A DNA stretch of 46,892 bases from Herminiimonas sp. (GTDB taxonomy: Bacteria > Pseudomonadota > Gammaproteobacteria > Burkholderiales > Burkholderiaceae_D), in contig DAIDBD010000048.1 of NCBI GenBank assembly GCA_027310305.1, forward strand, positions 1-46,892, in the 5' to 3' direction. Position 1 is the first letter of the stretch, and every line of letters begins with the position of its first letter. Of the stretch, positions 33,702-43,007 are shown one piece after another. Made by a program: the position numbers and the translations under genes. Under the pieces are notes generated by a model. The model saw only the letters and a program-made list of their open reading frames with translations, was not told the DNA's origin and made no database searches.

Positions 33702-35108
33702 GTGCTGATCCTGATCGGCTCCTTCCTGCTGGCGATGATACTCGGGCTGCCTGTCGCGCTCGCAATGGGCGTGTCCTCGCTCATTTACATTACCGCGACC
33801 GGCACCGTGCCGGACGTGATCGTGGCGCAGCGGATGATCGCGGGCATCGAAAGCTTTCCCTTGCTCGCAGTCCCCTTTTTCATCCTGGCCGGCAATCTGA
33901 TGAATATCGCCGGCATCACCGGGCGCATCTATAACTTTGCGGTGGCGCTGGTCGGCTGGATGAAAGGCGGCCTGGGCCATGTCAACATCATCGGCTCGGT
34001 TATTTTCGCCGGCATGTCGGGCACCGCGATCGCAGACGCGGCCGGTCTCGGCACCATTGAAATCAAGGCGATGCGCGACCATGGCTACAGCGCCGAATTT
34101 TCGGTCGGCGTGACCGCCGCCTCCGCGACGCTGGGACCGATCATTCCGCCATCGCTGCCGTTCGTCATTTACGGCATGATGGCGAACGTATCGATCGGCT
34201 CGCTGTTCCTTGCCGGCATTCTGCCCGGCATTGTGCTGATGCTGTTCATGATGGCGACGGTATCCTTCATCGCGTACCGCAACAACTGGGGCGGAGACGC
34301 TGTTTTCTCCTGGAAAAAGCTGGGCAGCGCCGGGGTCGAAATTCTTGTCGTATTCGCATTCCCGATGGCAATCTGGCTCCTGACCCGCGCCGGCGTGTCA
34401 GTCAACATCGCCGCCTCCGGCTGCCTTGCCGCATTGCTCCTGCTCGACTGGTATTTCGGATTTTCCGCCGTGATGGCGCTGATGGCGCCGGTGATTCTGA
34501 TCGGCGGCATGACGCTGGGCTGGTTCACGCCGACCGAGGCGGCGATGGCGGCGGTGATCTGGGCGCTGTTTCTCGGCCTCGTCCGCTACCGCTCGATGAC
34601 GCTCAAGACGCTCGCGAAAGCGACGTTCGATACGATCGAAACAACCGCCAGCGTGTTGTTCATCGTGACGGCCGCATCGATCTTCGCCTGGCTGCTGACC
34701 ACCAGCCAGGCCGCGCAAATGCTCAGCGACGCGATTCTCGGCCTCACGCAAAACAAATGGGTGTTCCTGCTGATGGCGAATCTGCTGATCCTGTTCGTCG
34801 GCTGCTTCATCGACACAATTGCCGCCATCACCATTCTGGTCCCGATCCTGCTGCCGATCGTGCTCAAGCTGGGCATCGACCCGATCCATTTCGGCCTGGT
34901 CATGACGTTGAACCTGATGATCGGCCTGCTGCATCCGCCGCTGGGCATGGTGCTGTTCGTGCTGGCGCGGGTCGCCAAACTGTCGGTGGAACGGACCACG
35001 GTTGCGATCTTGCCATGGCTGATTCCGCTGTTCCTGACGCTGATCGCCATTACGTATATTCCGGAAGTGACGTTGTGGCTGCCGCGGATGGTGGCGGCGG
35101 CGAAGTAG
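33702..35108 (+). CDS. TRAP transporter large permease (DctM family)
   Basis: A 468-residue, roughly 12-helix membrane protein. The start is GTG at 33702, one base after the DctQ stop; the longer frame from 33615 overlaps DctQ and is not family-like. Motifs include MGVSSLIYITATG, AVPFFILAGNLMNIAGIT, FAGMSGTAIADAAGLGTIE, and LHPPLGMVLFVLARVAKLS near the end. It forms the ion-coupled translocation channel. It is somewhat longer than the ~425 residues common in the family, mostly in the middle. A short repeat (35224-35305) follows. Confidence 0.93.
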   Translation: MLILIGSFLLAMILGLPVALAMGVSSLIYITATGTVPDVIVAQRMIAGIESFPLLAVPFFILAGNLMNIAGITGRIYNFAVALVGWMKGGLGHVNIIGSVIFAGMSGTAIADAAGLGTIEIKAMRDHGYSAEFSVGVTAASATLGPIIPPSLPFVIYGMMANVSIGSLFLAGILPGIVLMLFMMATVSFIAYRNNWGGDAVFSWKKLGSAGVEILVVFAFPMAIWLLTRAGVSVNIAASGCLAALLLLDWYFGFSAVMALMAPVILIGGMTLGWFTPTEAAMAAVIWALFLGLVRYRSMTLKTLAKATFDTIETTASVLFIVTAASIFAWLLTTSQAAQMLSDAILGLTQNKWVFLLMANLLILFVGCFIDTIAAITILVPILLPIVLKLGIDPIHFGLVMTLNLMIGLLHPPLGMVLFVLARVAKLSVERTTVAILPWLIPLFLTLIAITYIPEVTLWLPRMVAAAK

Positions 35109-35223
35109 CGGAACGCCGATTGCGCCTGTCCGGCGCGCCGCAACAGGGCGAGCCGGACGATTGATGAAACCCTATGGAGGTGGCGACGTCTAATCGAACC
35201 GTACCTGCTTTTCAATTATTAAA

Positions 35224-35305
35224 AACTTACGCAAAACGCAATGTTTAATTTTTTCGCACTTCATTTCGCACACAATTATCCGTTGCGGACTTGTTTTGCG
35301 TAGCC
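35224..35305. repeat. Short member of the TIR repeat family, no hairpin
   Basis: CTTACGCAAAAC (35225-35236) and GTTTTGCGTAGC (35293-35304) are inverted, 11 of 12. They match the outer ends of the element at 3328-3532, but the interior is AT-rich and without the hairpin. It lies between the TRAP genes and the dehydratase gene. Confidence 0.65.
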
Positions 35306-35322
35306 TTAATTCAAAGATAACC

Positions 35323-36858
35323 ATGAACCCGACCTTATCGCCCGTCATCCGCCTGCACCCGAATGACGATGTCGTCATCGCACGACGCCAGCTTGTTTCC
35401 GGCAGCCGCCTGGGCGACGAAGACATCGCCGCCGTCGGCCTGATCCCCGCCGGCCACAAGGTGGCCTGCCGCAGCATCGCAGCCGGCCAGCCGGTGCGCC
35501 GCTACAACCAGATCATCGGATTCGCCAGCAAGGATATCGCGCCGGGCCAGCACGTGCATCTCCACAATCTGGCAATGGGCGCATTCGAGCGCGATCATGC
35601 ATTCGGCGTCGATGCAAAAACGACGCGGTACGTCGAAGTTCCGCGCACCTTCGACGGCATCGTGCGGGCCGACGGCGGCATCGCCACCCGGAATTACATC
35701 GGCGTGCTGACGTCCGTGAACTGTTCCGCGACGGCGGCGCGGGCCATCGCCGATTATTTCCGCCGCGACCTGCGGCCGGAGGCGCTCGCCGATTATCCGA
35801 ACGTCGACGGCGTCGTGGCACTGACGCACAGCGCAGGCTGCGCGCTCGACAGCGAAGGCGAGGGCATGCAGGTATTGCGGCGCACGCTGGCCGGCTATGC
35901 GCGCCATCCGAATTTCGCCGCGCTGCTGATCGTCGGACTCGGATGCGAAACCAACCAGATCAACGCGATGATGTTGAGCGAAGGCATGACCGAGTCGGAT
36001 CGCATCGGCGCCTATTACATTCAGGAGGTCGGCGGCACGGCGCACGCCGTCGCCAAGGGCATTGCGCGGATACGGGAGCTGCTGCCGCAAGCCAATGCCG
36101 TCCAGCGCCGTCCGGTCGGCGCCGAGCACCTGATGGTCGGCTTGCAATGCGGCGGTTCCGACGGCTACTCGGGCATCACGGCTAATCCGGCGCTGGGCGC
36201 GGCGGTCGATCTGCTGGTGCGGCACGGCGGCACCGCGATCCTGTCCGAGACGCCGGAAATCTACGGCGCCGAACATTTGCTGACGCGCCGCGCGGTGTCG
36301 CCGGCAGTCGGCGAAAAGCTGCTGGCGCGCATCCGCTGGTGGGAAGATTATTGCGCGCGCAATCGCGGCGACATGAACAACAATCCATCGGCCGGCAACA
36401 AGGCCGGCGGCCTGACCACCATCCTGGAGAAATCGCTGGGTGCCGTCGCCAAGGGCGGCACCACCGCGCTGGTCGATGTATTCGAGTTCGCGCAGCCGGT
36501 GACCGCGCGCGGCTTCGTCTTCATGGATACGCCCGGCTACGACCCGGTGTCGGCCACGGGACAGGTGGCCGGCGGCGCGAATCTGATCTGCTTTACCACC
36601 GGACGCGGTTCCGCCTACGGCTGCGCGCCGTCGCCGTCGCTCAAGCTGGCGACCAACAGCGCGCTGTGGCAGCGGCAGGAAGAGGACATGGACATCAATT
36701 GCGGCGTCATCGTCGATGGCGAAGCCAGCATCGAAGAAATGGGCGAACGCATTTTCGACCTGATGCTCGAAACCGCCTCGGGCCGCAAGACCAAGAGCGA
36801 ATCCCACGGCTATGGCCAGAACGAATTCGTGCCATGGCAAATCGGCGCGGTGATGTAA
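35323..36858 (+). CDS. UxaA/GarD-family altronate or galactarate dehydratase-like protein
   Basis: A 511-residue dehydratase. The start at 35323 (MNPTLSPVIRLHPNDDV) is chosen; the frame extends to a TTG at 35296. Residues 1-95 form an SAF domain. From about 110 (RADGGIATRNYIGVLTSVNC) the D-galactarate/altronate dehydratase domain follows, with GLGCETNQIN, GLQCGGSDGYSGITANPALG and GNKAGGLTTILEKSLGA. Family members dehydrate altronate, galactarate or related aldonates to 2-keto-3-deoxy acids using iron. It starts the three-gene run dehydratase-SDR-FAH hydrolase. The true substrate (altronate, galactarate, deoxy-sugar acid) is not fixed by sequence alone. Confidence 0.9.
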   Translation: MNPTLSPVIRLHPNDDVVIARRQLVSGSRLGDEDIAAVGLIPAGHKVACRSIAAGQPVRRYNQIIGFASKDIAPGQHVHLHNLAMGAFERDHAFGVDAKTTRYVEVPRTFDGIVRADGGIATRNYIGVLTSVNCSATAARAIADYFRRDLRPEALADYPNVDGVVALTHSAGCALDSEGEGMQVLRRTLAGYARHPNFAALLIVGLGCETNQINAMMLSEGMTESDRIGAYYIQEVGGTAHAVAKGIARIRELLPQANAVQRRPVGAEHLMVGLQCGGSDGYSGITANPALGAAVDLLVRHGGTAILSETPEIYGAEHLLTRRAVSPAVGEKLLARIRWWEDYCARNRGDMNNNPSAGNKAGGLTTILEKSLGAVAKGGTTALVDVFEFAQPVTARGFVFMDTPGYDPVSATGQVAGGANLICFTTGRGSAYGCAPSPSLKLATNSALWQRQEEDMDINCGVIVDGEASIEEMGERIFDLMLETASGRKTKSESHGYGQNEFVPWQIGAVM

Positions 36859-37656
<798 letters not shown>

Positions 37657-37682
37657 AATTAAATTTTAATAGGAAAATCGAC

Positions 37683-38549
37683 ATGAAATTGATGCGTTAT
37701 GGCACGAAGGGCCGCGAGAAGCCGGCAATCCTGGATTCGAACGGCAAGGTGCGCGATCTGTCCGGCATCGTGCCGGACATCACCGCGCTCACGCTGACGA
37801 GGGAAGGGTTGAAGAAACTGGCGGAAGTCGATGCCGCCAGCTTGCCGCTGGTTGCCGATCCCGGCCGGATCGCACCGCCGTATTCGGGCATGGGCAAGTT
37901 CATTTGCGTCGGTCTCAACTATGCGGACCATGCCGCCGAGTCCGGGCTGGCGGTGCCGGCCGAACCGGTTCTGTTCATGAAAGCCACCAGTGCCGTGATC
38001 GGCTGCAACGATGCCGTGGTGATTCCGCAGGGATCGGTGAAAACCGATTGGGAAGTCGAGCTCGGCGTGGTCATCGGCGCCAAGGCGCGCTATGTGTCCC
38101 AGGCCGACGCGCTGCGGTACGTCGCCGGTTATTGCGTGGTCAACGACATATCGGAGCGCGAATACCAGATCGAGCGCGGCGGCACCTGGGACAAAGGCAA
38201 GTGCTGCGACACATTCGGCCCGATCGGACCGTGGCTGGTAACGGCCGATGAAGTGGCGGACCCGCAGAACCTGGGCATGTGGCTTGAAGTGAACGGCCGC
38301 CGCTTCCAGAACGGCAACACCAGAACCATGGTGTTCGGCGTCGCGCATCTGGTCAGCTACATCAGCAGCTTCATGACGCTGTATCCCGGAGACCTCATCA
38401 GTACCGGTACGCCGCCGGGCGTCGGCATGGGGCAAAAGCCGGCGCCGGTTTTCCTGAAGGCCGGCGACAAGATGACACTGGGAATAGCCGGCCTCGGCGA
38501 GCAATCGCAGACGGCGCATGCATGGAATCCGGCGCTGATCGACGGCTGA
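37683..38549 (+). CDS. FAH-family hydrolase, probable 2,4-diketo-3-deoxy acid hydrolase
   Basis: A 288-residue fumarylacetoacetate hydrolase-family enzyme. Features: FICVGLNYADHAAESG, KATSAVIGCNDAVVIP, the metal-binding acidic residues around DWEVELGVVIG, VVNDISEREYQIERGG, and LISTGTPPGVGMG. Length and motifs match ureidoglycolate lyase-like/2,4-diketo-3-deoxy-L-fuconate hydrolases. It would cleave the diketo acid to pyruvate plus a hydroxyacid (lactate or glycolate depending on substrate). It is 26 bp downstream of the SDR gene with AGGAAA before the ATG, so it is the last gene of that run. Confidence 0.9.
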   Translation: MKLMRYGTKGREKPAILDSNGKVRDLSGIVPDITALTLTREGLKKLAEVDAASLPLVADPGRIAPPYSGMGKFICVGLNYADHAAESGLAVPAEPVLFMKATSAVIGCNDAVVIPQGSVKTDWEVELGVVIGAKARYVSQADALRYVAGYCVVNDISEREYQIERGGTWDKGKCCDTFGPIGPWLVTADEVADPQNLGMWLEVNGRRFQNGNTRTMVFGVAHLVSYISSFMTLYPGDLISTGTPPGVGMGQKPAPVFLKAGDKMTLGIAGLGEQSQTAHAWNPALIDG

Positions 38550-38570
38550 CGGGTTCGGCGGGCATTCAAG

Positions 38571-38592
38571 GCCGATGTCCACGGACATCGGC
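38571..38592. repeat. 10-bp perfect inverted repeat after the FAH hydrolase gene
   Basis: GCCGATGTCC and GGACATCGGC with only AC between them, 21 bp after the stop codon. A T-run is absent, so a factor-independent terminator is doubtful; it may still mark the operon end. Confidence 0.6.
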
Positions 38593-38728
38593 GACGCGGC
38601 GTCCAGCCGGCATGTTGCAAGACCAGTTTTGCTTGATCGTCAATCACGCCTGAAACGCTGCAATTGTTGCGCCATTGCCGCTGCAACGCCATTCTGCATG
38701 CCGCATGCCGCCCCTATCGCAAAATATC

Positions 38729-38758
38729 TTGAACCGGCTTGCGCGCCGCTGGTAACAT
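38729..38758 (+). promoter_or_regulatory. Possible sigma-70 promoter for the aryl-polyene-type operon
   Basis: TTGAAC (38729-38734), an 18-bp spacer and TAACAT (38753-38758) lie 87 bp before the ACP start. It is the best -35/-10 pair I see in the 295-bp gap 38550-38844. Weak evidence. Confidence 0.35.
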
Positions 38759-38844
38759 GGCACCCCTCCATACGCCATGGTGGTTCCGGTCGTTGTTGAT
38801 CGGGAAACCCCTGAATGGCGTGATCAGCAAGCGAACCGAAAATC

Positions 38845-39129
38845 ATGACAACTGAACATGTCCGCACCGATGCCCCCGACCTGCAGCGCGAGGTCGCCGA
38901 ACTGATTGTGCAAGCATTGAATCTCGACGTGGCGCCCGCCGACATCGGCGCCGATGAACCGCTCTACGGCGACGGCCTCGGGCTGGACTCGATCGATATC
39001 CTGGAAATCGCGCTGGTGGTGTCCAAGCGCTACGGTTTGCAATTGCGCGCCGACAGCGAAGACAACCATCGCATTTTCAAGTCGCTGCGCACCCTGACCG
39101 AACATATCCGCATCCAGCAGGCAGCCTGA
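38845..39129 (+). CDS. Acyl carrier protein of an aryl-polyene-type cluster
   Basis: A 94-residue ACP with the phosphopantetheine attachment site GLGLDSIDILE (Ser49) and the usual four-helix pattern. It carries growing acyl chains, and the AMP ligase, dehydratase and ketosynthases of the pathway should work on it. The ATG has no strong Shine-Dalgarno. Its stop overlaps the start of the membrane-protein gene by one base. It is the first gene of the rightward operon; a second ACP and the ketosynthases usual in such clusters are not in the window and may lie beyond 46892. Confidence 0.92.
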   Translation: MTTEHVRTDAPDLQREVAELIVQALNLDVAPADIGADEPLYGDGLGLDSIDILEIALVVSKRYGLQLRADSEDNHRIFKSLRTLTEHIRIQQAA

Positions 39130-39773
39130 TGGCCGGCTTGCTTCGGTGGGGACGCTGGGGCGGGTTCGTCGCGCTGGCAACGGCCTATGCGTTGCTGGCG
39201 CATTACACCAATACCCGCCCTCATCTGGGGCTCCTGGGTGCGCTGGTGGCGCTGGCGCCGATCCTGCTGGCGGGGCTGTCGCTGGCGTGGTACTCGGCGC
39301 ACCGCGCCTTGATGCTGGCGCTGTTTGCCATCGCCTGTATCGTGCTGCTGTTGTCGCGGCAGTGGATTGCGCGCCATTTCGGCATGCTGTACTGGATCGA
39401 GCATGCCGGCACCCAGCTCGTCTTGTGCCTGGCGTTCGGCCGCACCCTGTACGCCGGCCGCGAACCGATGTGCACCCGTTTCGCACGCATCGTGCATGGC
39501 CGGATGGCGCCGCCGCTTGCGCATTACACGCGGCAGGTGACGAAAGCCTGGGCCGGATTTTTCGGCGCGATGGCGGCTGGCTCGACCATCCTGTTTTACA
39601 CAGCATCGCCGGCTGACTGGTCGCTGTTCGCTTATTTTTTCACCGCGCCATTGATCATGCTGATGTTTGCAGTCGAATATGCGGTGCGCAAGCAGGTGTT
39701 TCCCGACATGAAGCATGCCTCTATCCTGGAGGGTGTCAAAGCTTTTTGGAAAACGCCCGCCAGCAAGGCTTGA
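39129..39773 (+). CDS. COG4648-like integral membrane protein of aryl-polyene-type clusters
   Basis: A 214-residue protein with about five to six hydrophobic helices (LVALAPILLAGLSLAWYSA and LMLALFAIACIVLLLS) and a conserved polar segment ARHFGMLYWIEHAGTQLVL. Proteins of this kind occur next to the ACP and AMP ligase in aryl-polyene clusters (ApeG position); the biochemical role is not established. Start codon overlaps the ACP stop (TGATG). The 27-bp gap to the AMP ligase indicates cotranscription. Confidence 0.82.
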   Translation: MAGLLRWGRWGGFVALATAYALLAHYTNTRPHLGLLGALVALAPILLAGLSLAWYSAHRALMLALFAIACIVLLLSRQWIARHFGMLYWIEHAGTQLVLCLAFGRTLYAGREPMCTRFARIVHGRMAPPLAHYTRQVTKAWAGFFGAMAAGSTILFYTASPADWSLFAYFFTAPLIMLMFAVEYAVRKQVFPDMKHASILEGVKAFWKTPASKA

Positions 39774-39800
39774 TGCGCTGTTGCCGGAAGATTTTTGACC

Positions 39801-41174
39801 ATGCCATTGTTTCCCCTGATTACCCATCAATGCGCAGAGCGCGTCTTTGCCTGGCGCGACGGCAAGCCGGTGACGGCCGGGCGTTTTCTGGCCGATGTGG
39901 CGGCGCTCTGCAGCCGTCTGCCCGCCGGCGGCCATATGCTCAATGCCTGCGGCGACCGTTACCGGTTCGCGGTCGGCCTGGGCGCCGCGTTGGTCAGCAA
40001 GAAAATCAGTTTGCTGCCGTCCACGCAAACGCCGGAAATGATCCGGCAGATGGCGCAGTTCGCACCCGATGTATTTTGCCTGACCGACTCCGCCGACTGC
40101 ACGGTTGATTTGCCGCGCATGCAATTTCCGGCGTTGACCGAATCCGAAGCCGCCGATGCGCACGGATCGGCGGAACGCCCTTACGCCGTGCCGCGGATCG
40201 ATGGCGCGCAACTCGTCGCCTATGTATTTACGTCCGGCTCGACCGGGGTGCCGGTGCCGCATCCGAAAACCTGGGGCGCGCTGGTAGCCAACGTGCGCGC
40301 CGAAGCGCAATTGTGCAGGCTCGACGATGGCCGTTCGCATGCCGTGATCGGCACCGTGCCGCCGCAGCACATGTACGGATTCGAATCGACGGTATTGATC
40401 GTGATGCAAAGCGCCAATGCGCTGTTTTCCGGCCAGTCGTTTTATCCGGCCGACATCTGCAACGCGATTGCGTCGGTGCCGCGGCCATGCACTTTGGTGT
40501 CGACGCCGGTGCACATGAAATCGGTGATCGGCACCGGGCTCGACTTGCCGCCGGTCGATCTGATCCTGTCGGCGACCGCGCCGTTGTCGGCAACGCTGGC
40601 GGCGGAACTGGAAGCGCGCTTTGCCGCGCCTCTGCTGGAAATTTACGGCAGCACCGAAACCGGCCAGATCGCGGTGCGCAACTCGGTGCGGACGCAGGAA
40701 TGGCAACTGTTTGCCGGCGTCACGCTGTCGCAGCGGGATGGCGTCGCCTGGGCTGCCGGCGGCCATGTCGAACGGCCGGTGCCGATGCAGGATGTGATCG
40801 AATCCGTGGACGAGCGCCATTTTCTTTTGCATGGACGCATGGCCGACATGATCAATATCGCCGGCAAGCGCAATTCGCTCGCCTATCTCAATCTGCAATT
40901 GACGGCGATCGACGGCGTGGCCGACGGCGCGTTCTACATGCCGGACGAAGCGGGGGACGAGGACGTGACCCGCCTTGCCGCTTTCGTGGTGGCGCCCGGA
41001 CTGACGTCATCCGCCCTCATGGCGCAACTGCGCCTGCGCATCGATGCCGTGTTCCTGCCGCGTCCGCTGGTTTTCGTCGATGCATTGCCGCGCAATGCGA
41101 CCGGAAAATTGCCGCGCGAAGCGCTGGCGGCGCTGGTCCGGGCACATGCGGCAGTGAACGGAAAAGCGGCATGA
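39801..41174 (+). CDS. AMP-dependent acyl/aryl-ACP ligase
   Basis: A 457-residue ANL-superfamily enzyme: phosphate loop FTSGSTGVPVPHPKTW, the IYGSTETGQIAVR motif, the hinge region LLHGRMADMINIAGKR, and the C-terminal catalytic lysine in PRNATGKLPREA. The start is ATG at 39801 with GGAAG upstream. Its shorter N-terminus compared with the acyl-CoA synthetases fits the aryl-polyene ligase group (ApeH position), which is thought to activate the aryl starter and load it on ACP. The gene overlaps the next start by 4 nt (ATGA). Confidence 0.88.
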   Translation: MPLFPLITHQCAERVFAWRDGKPVTAGRFLADVAALCSRLPAGGHMLNACGDRYRFAVGLGAALVSKKISLLPSTQTPEMIRQMAQFAPDVFCLTDSADCTVDLPRMQFPALTESEAADAHGSAERPYAVPRIDGAQLVAYVFTSGSTGVPVPHPKTWGALVANVRAEAQLCRLDDGRSHAVIGTVPPQHMYGFESTVLIVMQSANALFSGQSFYPADICNAIASVPRPCTLVSTPVHMKSVIGTGLDLPPVDLILSATAPLSATLAAELEARFAAPLLEIYGSTETGQIAVRNSVRTQEWQLFAGVTLSQRDGVAWAAGGHVERPVPMQDVIESVDERHFLLHGRMADMINIAGKRNSLAYLNLQLTAIDGVADGAFYMPDEAGDEDVTRLAAFVVAPGLTSSALMAQLRLRIDAVFLPRPLVFVDALPRNATGKLPREALAALVRAHAAVNGKAA

Positions 41175-41485
41175 CGAACGGCTTGATCGCCCTGCCGATT
41201 GCGGCGAACCATCCGGCCTTCGCCGGCCATTTCCCGGGCGCGCCGATCGTGCCCGGCGTGGTCCTGCTGGACGAAGCGCTGCATGCGCTCGGCGCCGCGC
41301 TCGGGCAAGATCTGTCTGCCTGCCGGATCGGTTCGGTCAAGTTCGTCAGCCCGGTGCGCCCCGGCGAACCGTTGCAGTTGCACTATGAAACCTTGAGCAA
41401 CGGCGCGATCCGCTTCGACATCGTCTGCCGCGAACGCCGTGTCGCCACCGGATCGATTCGCGTACCTGACGCCGCGCCGGCATGA
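41171..41485 (+). CDS. Hotdog-fold 3-hydroxyacyl-ACP dehydratase
   Basis: A 104-residue protein starting MTNGLIALPIAANHPAF. The HPAFAGHFPGAPIVPGVVLL segment is the FabZ/FabA-type active-site loop with the catalytic His, followed by SVKFVSPVRPGEPLQL. It is shorter than FabZ and corresponds to the ApeI-type dehydratase of aryl-polyene clusters, needed to form the conjugated double bonds. The ATG overlaps the ligase stop, and its own stop overlaps the next start (both ATGA). The longer frame from 40313 is antisense or out of frame with the ligase and is not real. Confidence 0.85.
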   Translation: MTNGLIALPIAANHPAFAGHFPGAPIVPGVVLLDEALHALGAALGQDLSACRIGSVKFVSPVRPGEPLQLHYETLSNGAIRFDIVCRERRVATGSIRVPDAAPA

Positions 41486-42411
41486 GAGAGTCCAGCCCAC
41501 CCGATTGGGCGAGCAAGCCCGAGCGCAGCAACATGCTGATGTTGCGCATCATGACCTGGATTTCACTGACCTTGGGCCGGCCGGTCGGGCGCGTCGTGCT
41601 GCGCGGCATTGCCGTCTATTTCCTGCTGTTCGCGCCGGCCAGCCGCGCCGCGTCGCGCGATTACCTGCGCCGCGTATTGCCGCAGCCGGTGCGCCGGCGC
41701 GACATCTATCGGCACTTTTTCTGGTTCGCATCGACCATACACGACCGCGTGTACCTGCTCAATCAGCGCTTCGACTTGTTCGACATTCAAGTGCATGGCC
41801 AGGACGTGGTCGATGCGTTGCGCGCCGACGGCAAGGGGCTGTTCCTGGTCGGCGCGCACATGGGCAGCTTTGAAGCGATGCGGGCGCTGGGACATCGTCA
41901 TGCGCTGGATGTGGCGATGGCGATGTATGAAGACAATGCGCGCAAGATCAACCGGATGCTGTCGGCGATCAATCCGGATTTGCAACAGGATGTGATCGGT
42001 CTGGGACAGCTCGATTCGATGCTCAGGATCAAGGCGCGGCTGGAGCAGGGTGCGATGGTCGGCATGCTGGCTGACCGCACCTTCGGCGCCGATGGCACGC
42101 GGGCCGTCGGGATGCTGGGCGCTCAGGCCGATTTTCCGCTGGGACCGTTTCGCATGGCCGCGATTCTGCGGCGTCCGGTGGTATTCATGACCGGGCTGTA
42201 CATGGGCGGCAATCGTTATGCGATCCATTTCGAGCAACTGGCCGACTTCAGCGATATTCCGGCAGGCGGGCGCCAACATGAAATCGACCGGACCATGATG
42301 CGCTATGCCGGATTGCTGGAAAAATTCTGCCTGCATGCGCCGTACAATTGGTTTAATTTTTTCAATTTCTGGCAGCCGAAACCAATGGTCGGCGACAAGG
42401 GACAACAATGA
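41482..42411 (+). CDS. LpxL/HtrB-like lipid acyltransferase
   Basis: A 309-residue protein of the lysophospholipid/lipid A acyltransferase family. The motif FLVGAHMGSFEAMRALG has a His-x4-Glu catalytic pair, and GAMVGMLADRTFG and FPLGPFRMAAILRRPVVFM follow as in the HtrB group. A hydrophobic N-terminal segment (about residues 30-55) suggests association with the inner membrane. In aryl-polyene clusters the equivalent enzyme is thought to attach the polyene to a lipid. ATGA overlaps on both sides. Confidence 0.87.
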   Translation: MRESSPPDWASKPERSNMLMLRIMTWISLTLGRPVGRVVLRGIAVYFLLFAPASRAASRDYLRRVLPQPVRRRDIYRHFFWFASTIHDRVYLLNQRFDLFDIQVHGQDVVDALRADGKGLFLVGAHMGSFEAMRALGHRHALDVAMAMYEDNARKINRMLSAINPDLQQDVIGLGQLDSMLRIKARLEQGAMVGMLADRTFGADGTRAVGMLGAQADFPLGPFRMAAILRRPVVFMTGLYMGGNRYAIHFEQLADFSDIPAGGRQHEIDRTMMRYAGLLEKFCLHAPYNWFNFFNFWQPKPMVGDKGQQ

Positions 42412-43007
42412 ATCCGGTTTCCCGCAAGCGAATTTTTTGCCGTGCGGCGGCAGTGCTGATGCTGATGGCGGCGGCATGGCAGCCTGTGTTCGCTACGGAA
42501 TGGAATATCGACCAGTTGATGCAGGCGCTCGCAAAAAACAAGCAGGGACGCGCCACCTTCGTCGAAAAGAAATATGTCGCCGTGCTGGAGTGGCCGGTCG
42601 AGTCGAGCGGCGAACTGTCGTACAGCGCACCCGACCGCCTGGAAAAGAAAACCCTCAAGCCGAGGCCGGAAACCATGCTGCTGGAAGGCGGCGTGCTGAC
42701 CATCGAGCGCGGACGCAAGAAGCAGGTGCTGCAGTTGCAGGACTATCCGGAACTGGCCGGCTTGCTCGACAGCATTCGCGGCACGCTCACCGGCGACCGC
42801 AAGGCGCTGGAGCGCTCGTTCGCGCTGAAGCTCGCCGGCAACGCGAAGCGCTGGACGCTGACGCTCACGCCCACCGATGCCCGGCTCGCGCGCATCGTGG
42901 GCAAGATCGACATCGAAGGCAGGCAGGATAACGTGAGCAGCATCGAGATTCTGGAAACCAGCGGCGATCGGTCGTCGATGGCGATCCAGCGCATCGGGCC
43001 GCAATGA
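42408..43007 (+). CDS. LolA-like periplasmic lipoprotein carrier homologue
   Basis: A 199-residue protein with a signal peptide (residues 1-29, ending PVFA|TEWN) and the LolA fold pattern: WNIDQLMQALAKNKQGRATF, SGELSYSAPDRLEKKTLKPR, RWTLTLTPTDARLARIVGKI. It likely carries the hydrophobic polyene-lipid across the periplasm. It is a cluster-specific paralogue, not the housekeeping LolA. ATGA overlaps with both neighbours. The downstream exporter gene fits this role. Confidence 0.87.
   Translation: MNPVSRKRIFCRAAAVLMLMAAAWQPVFATEWNIDQLMQALAKNKQGRATFVEKKYVAVLEWPVESSGELSYSAPDRLEKKTLKPRPETMLLEGGVLTIERGRKKQVLQLQDYPELAGLLDSIRGTLTGDRKALERSFALKLAGNAKRWTLTLTPTDARLARIVGKIDIEGRQDNVSSIEILETSGDRSSMAIQRIGPQ

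Noticed and set aside
39030-40898. 622-codon open frame on the minus strand
   Set aside because: Antisense to the membrane-protein and AMP ligase genes; low-complexity Arg/His/Gln composition.
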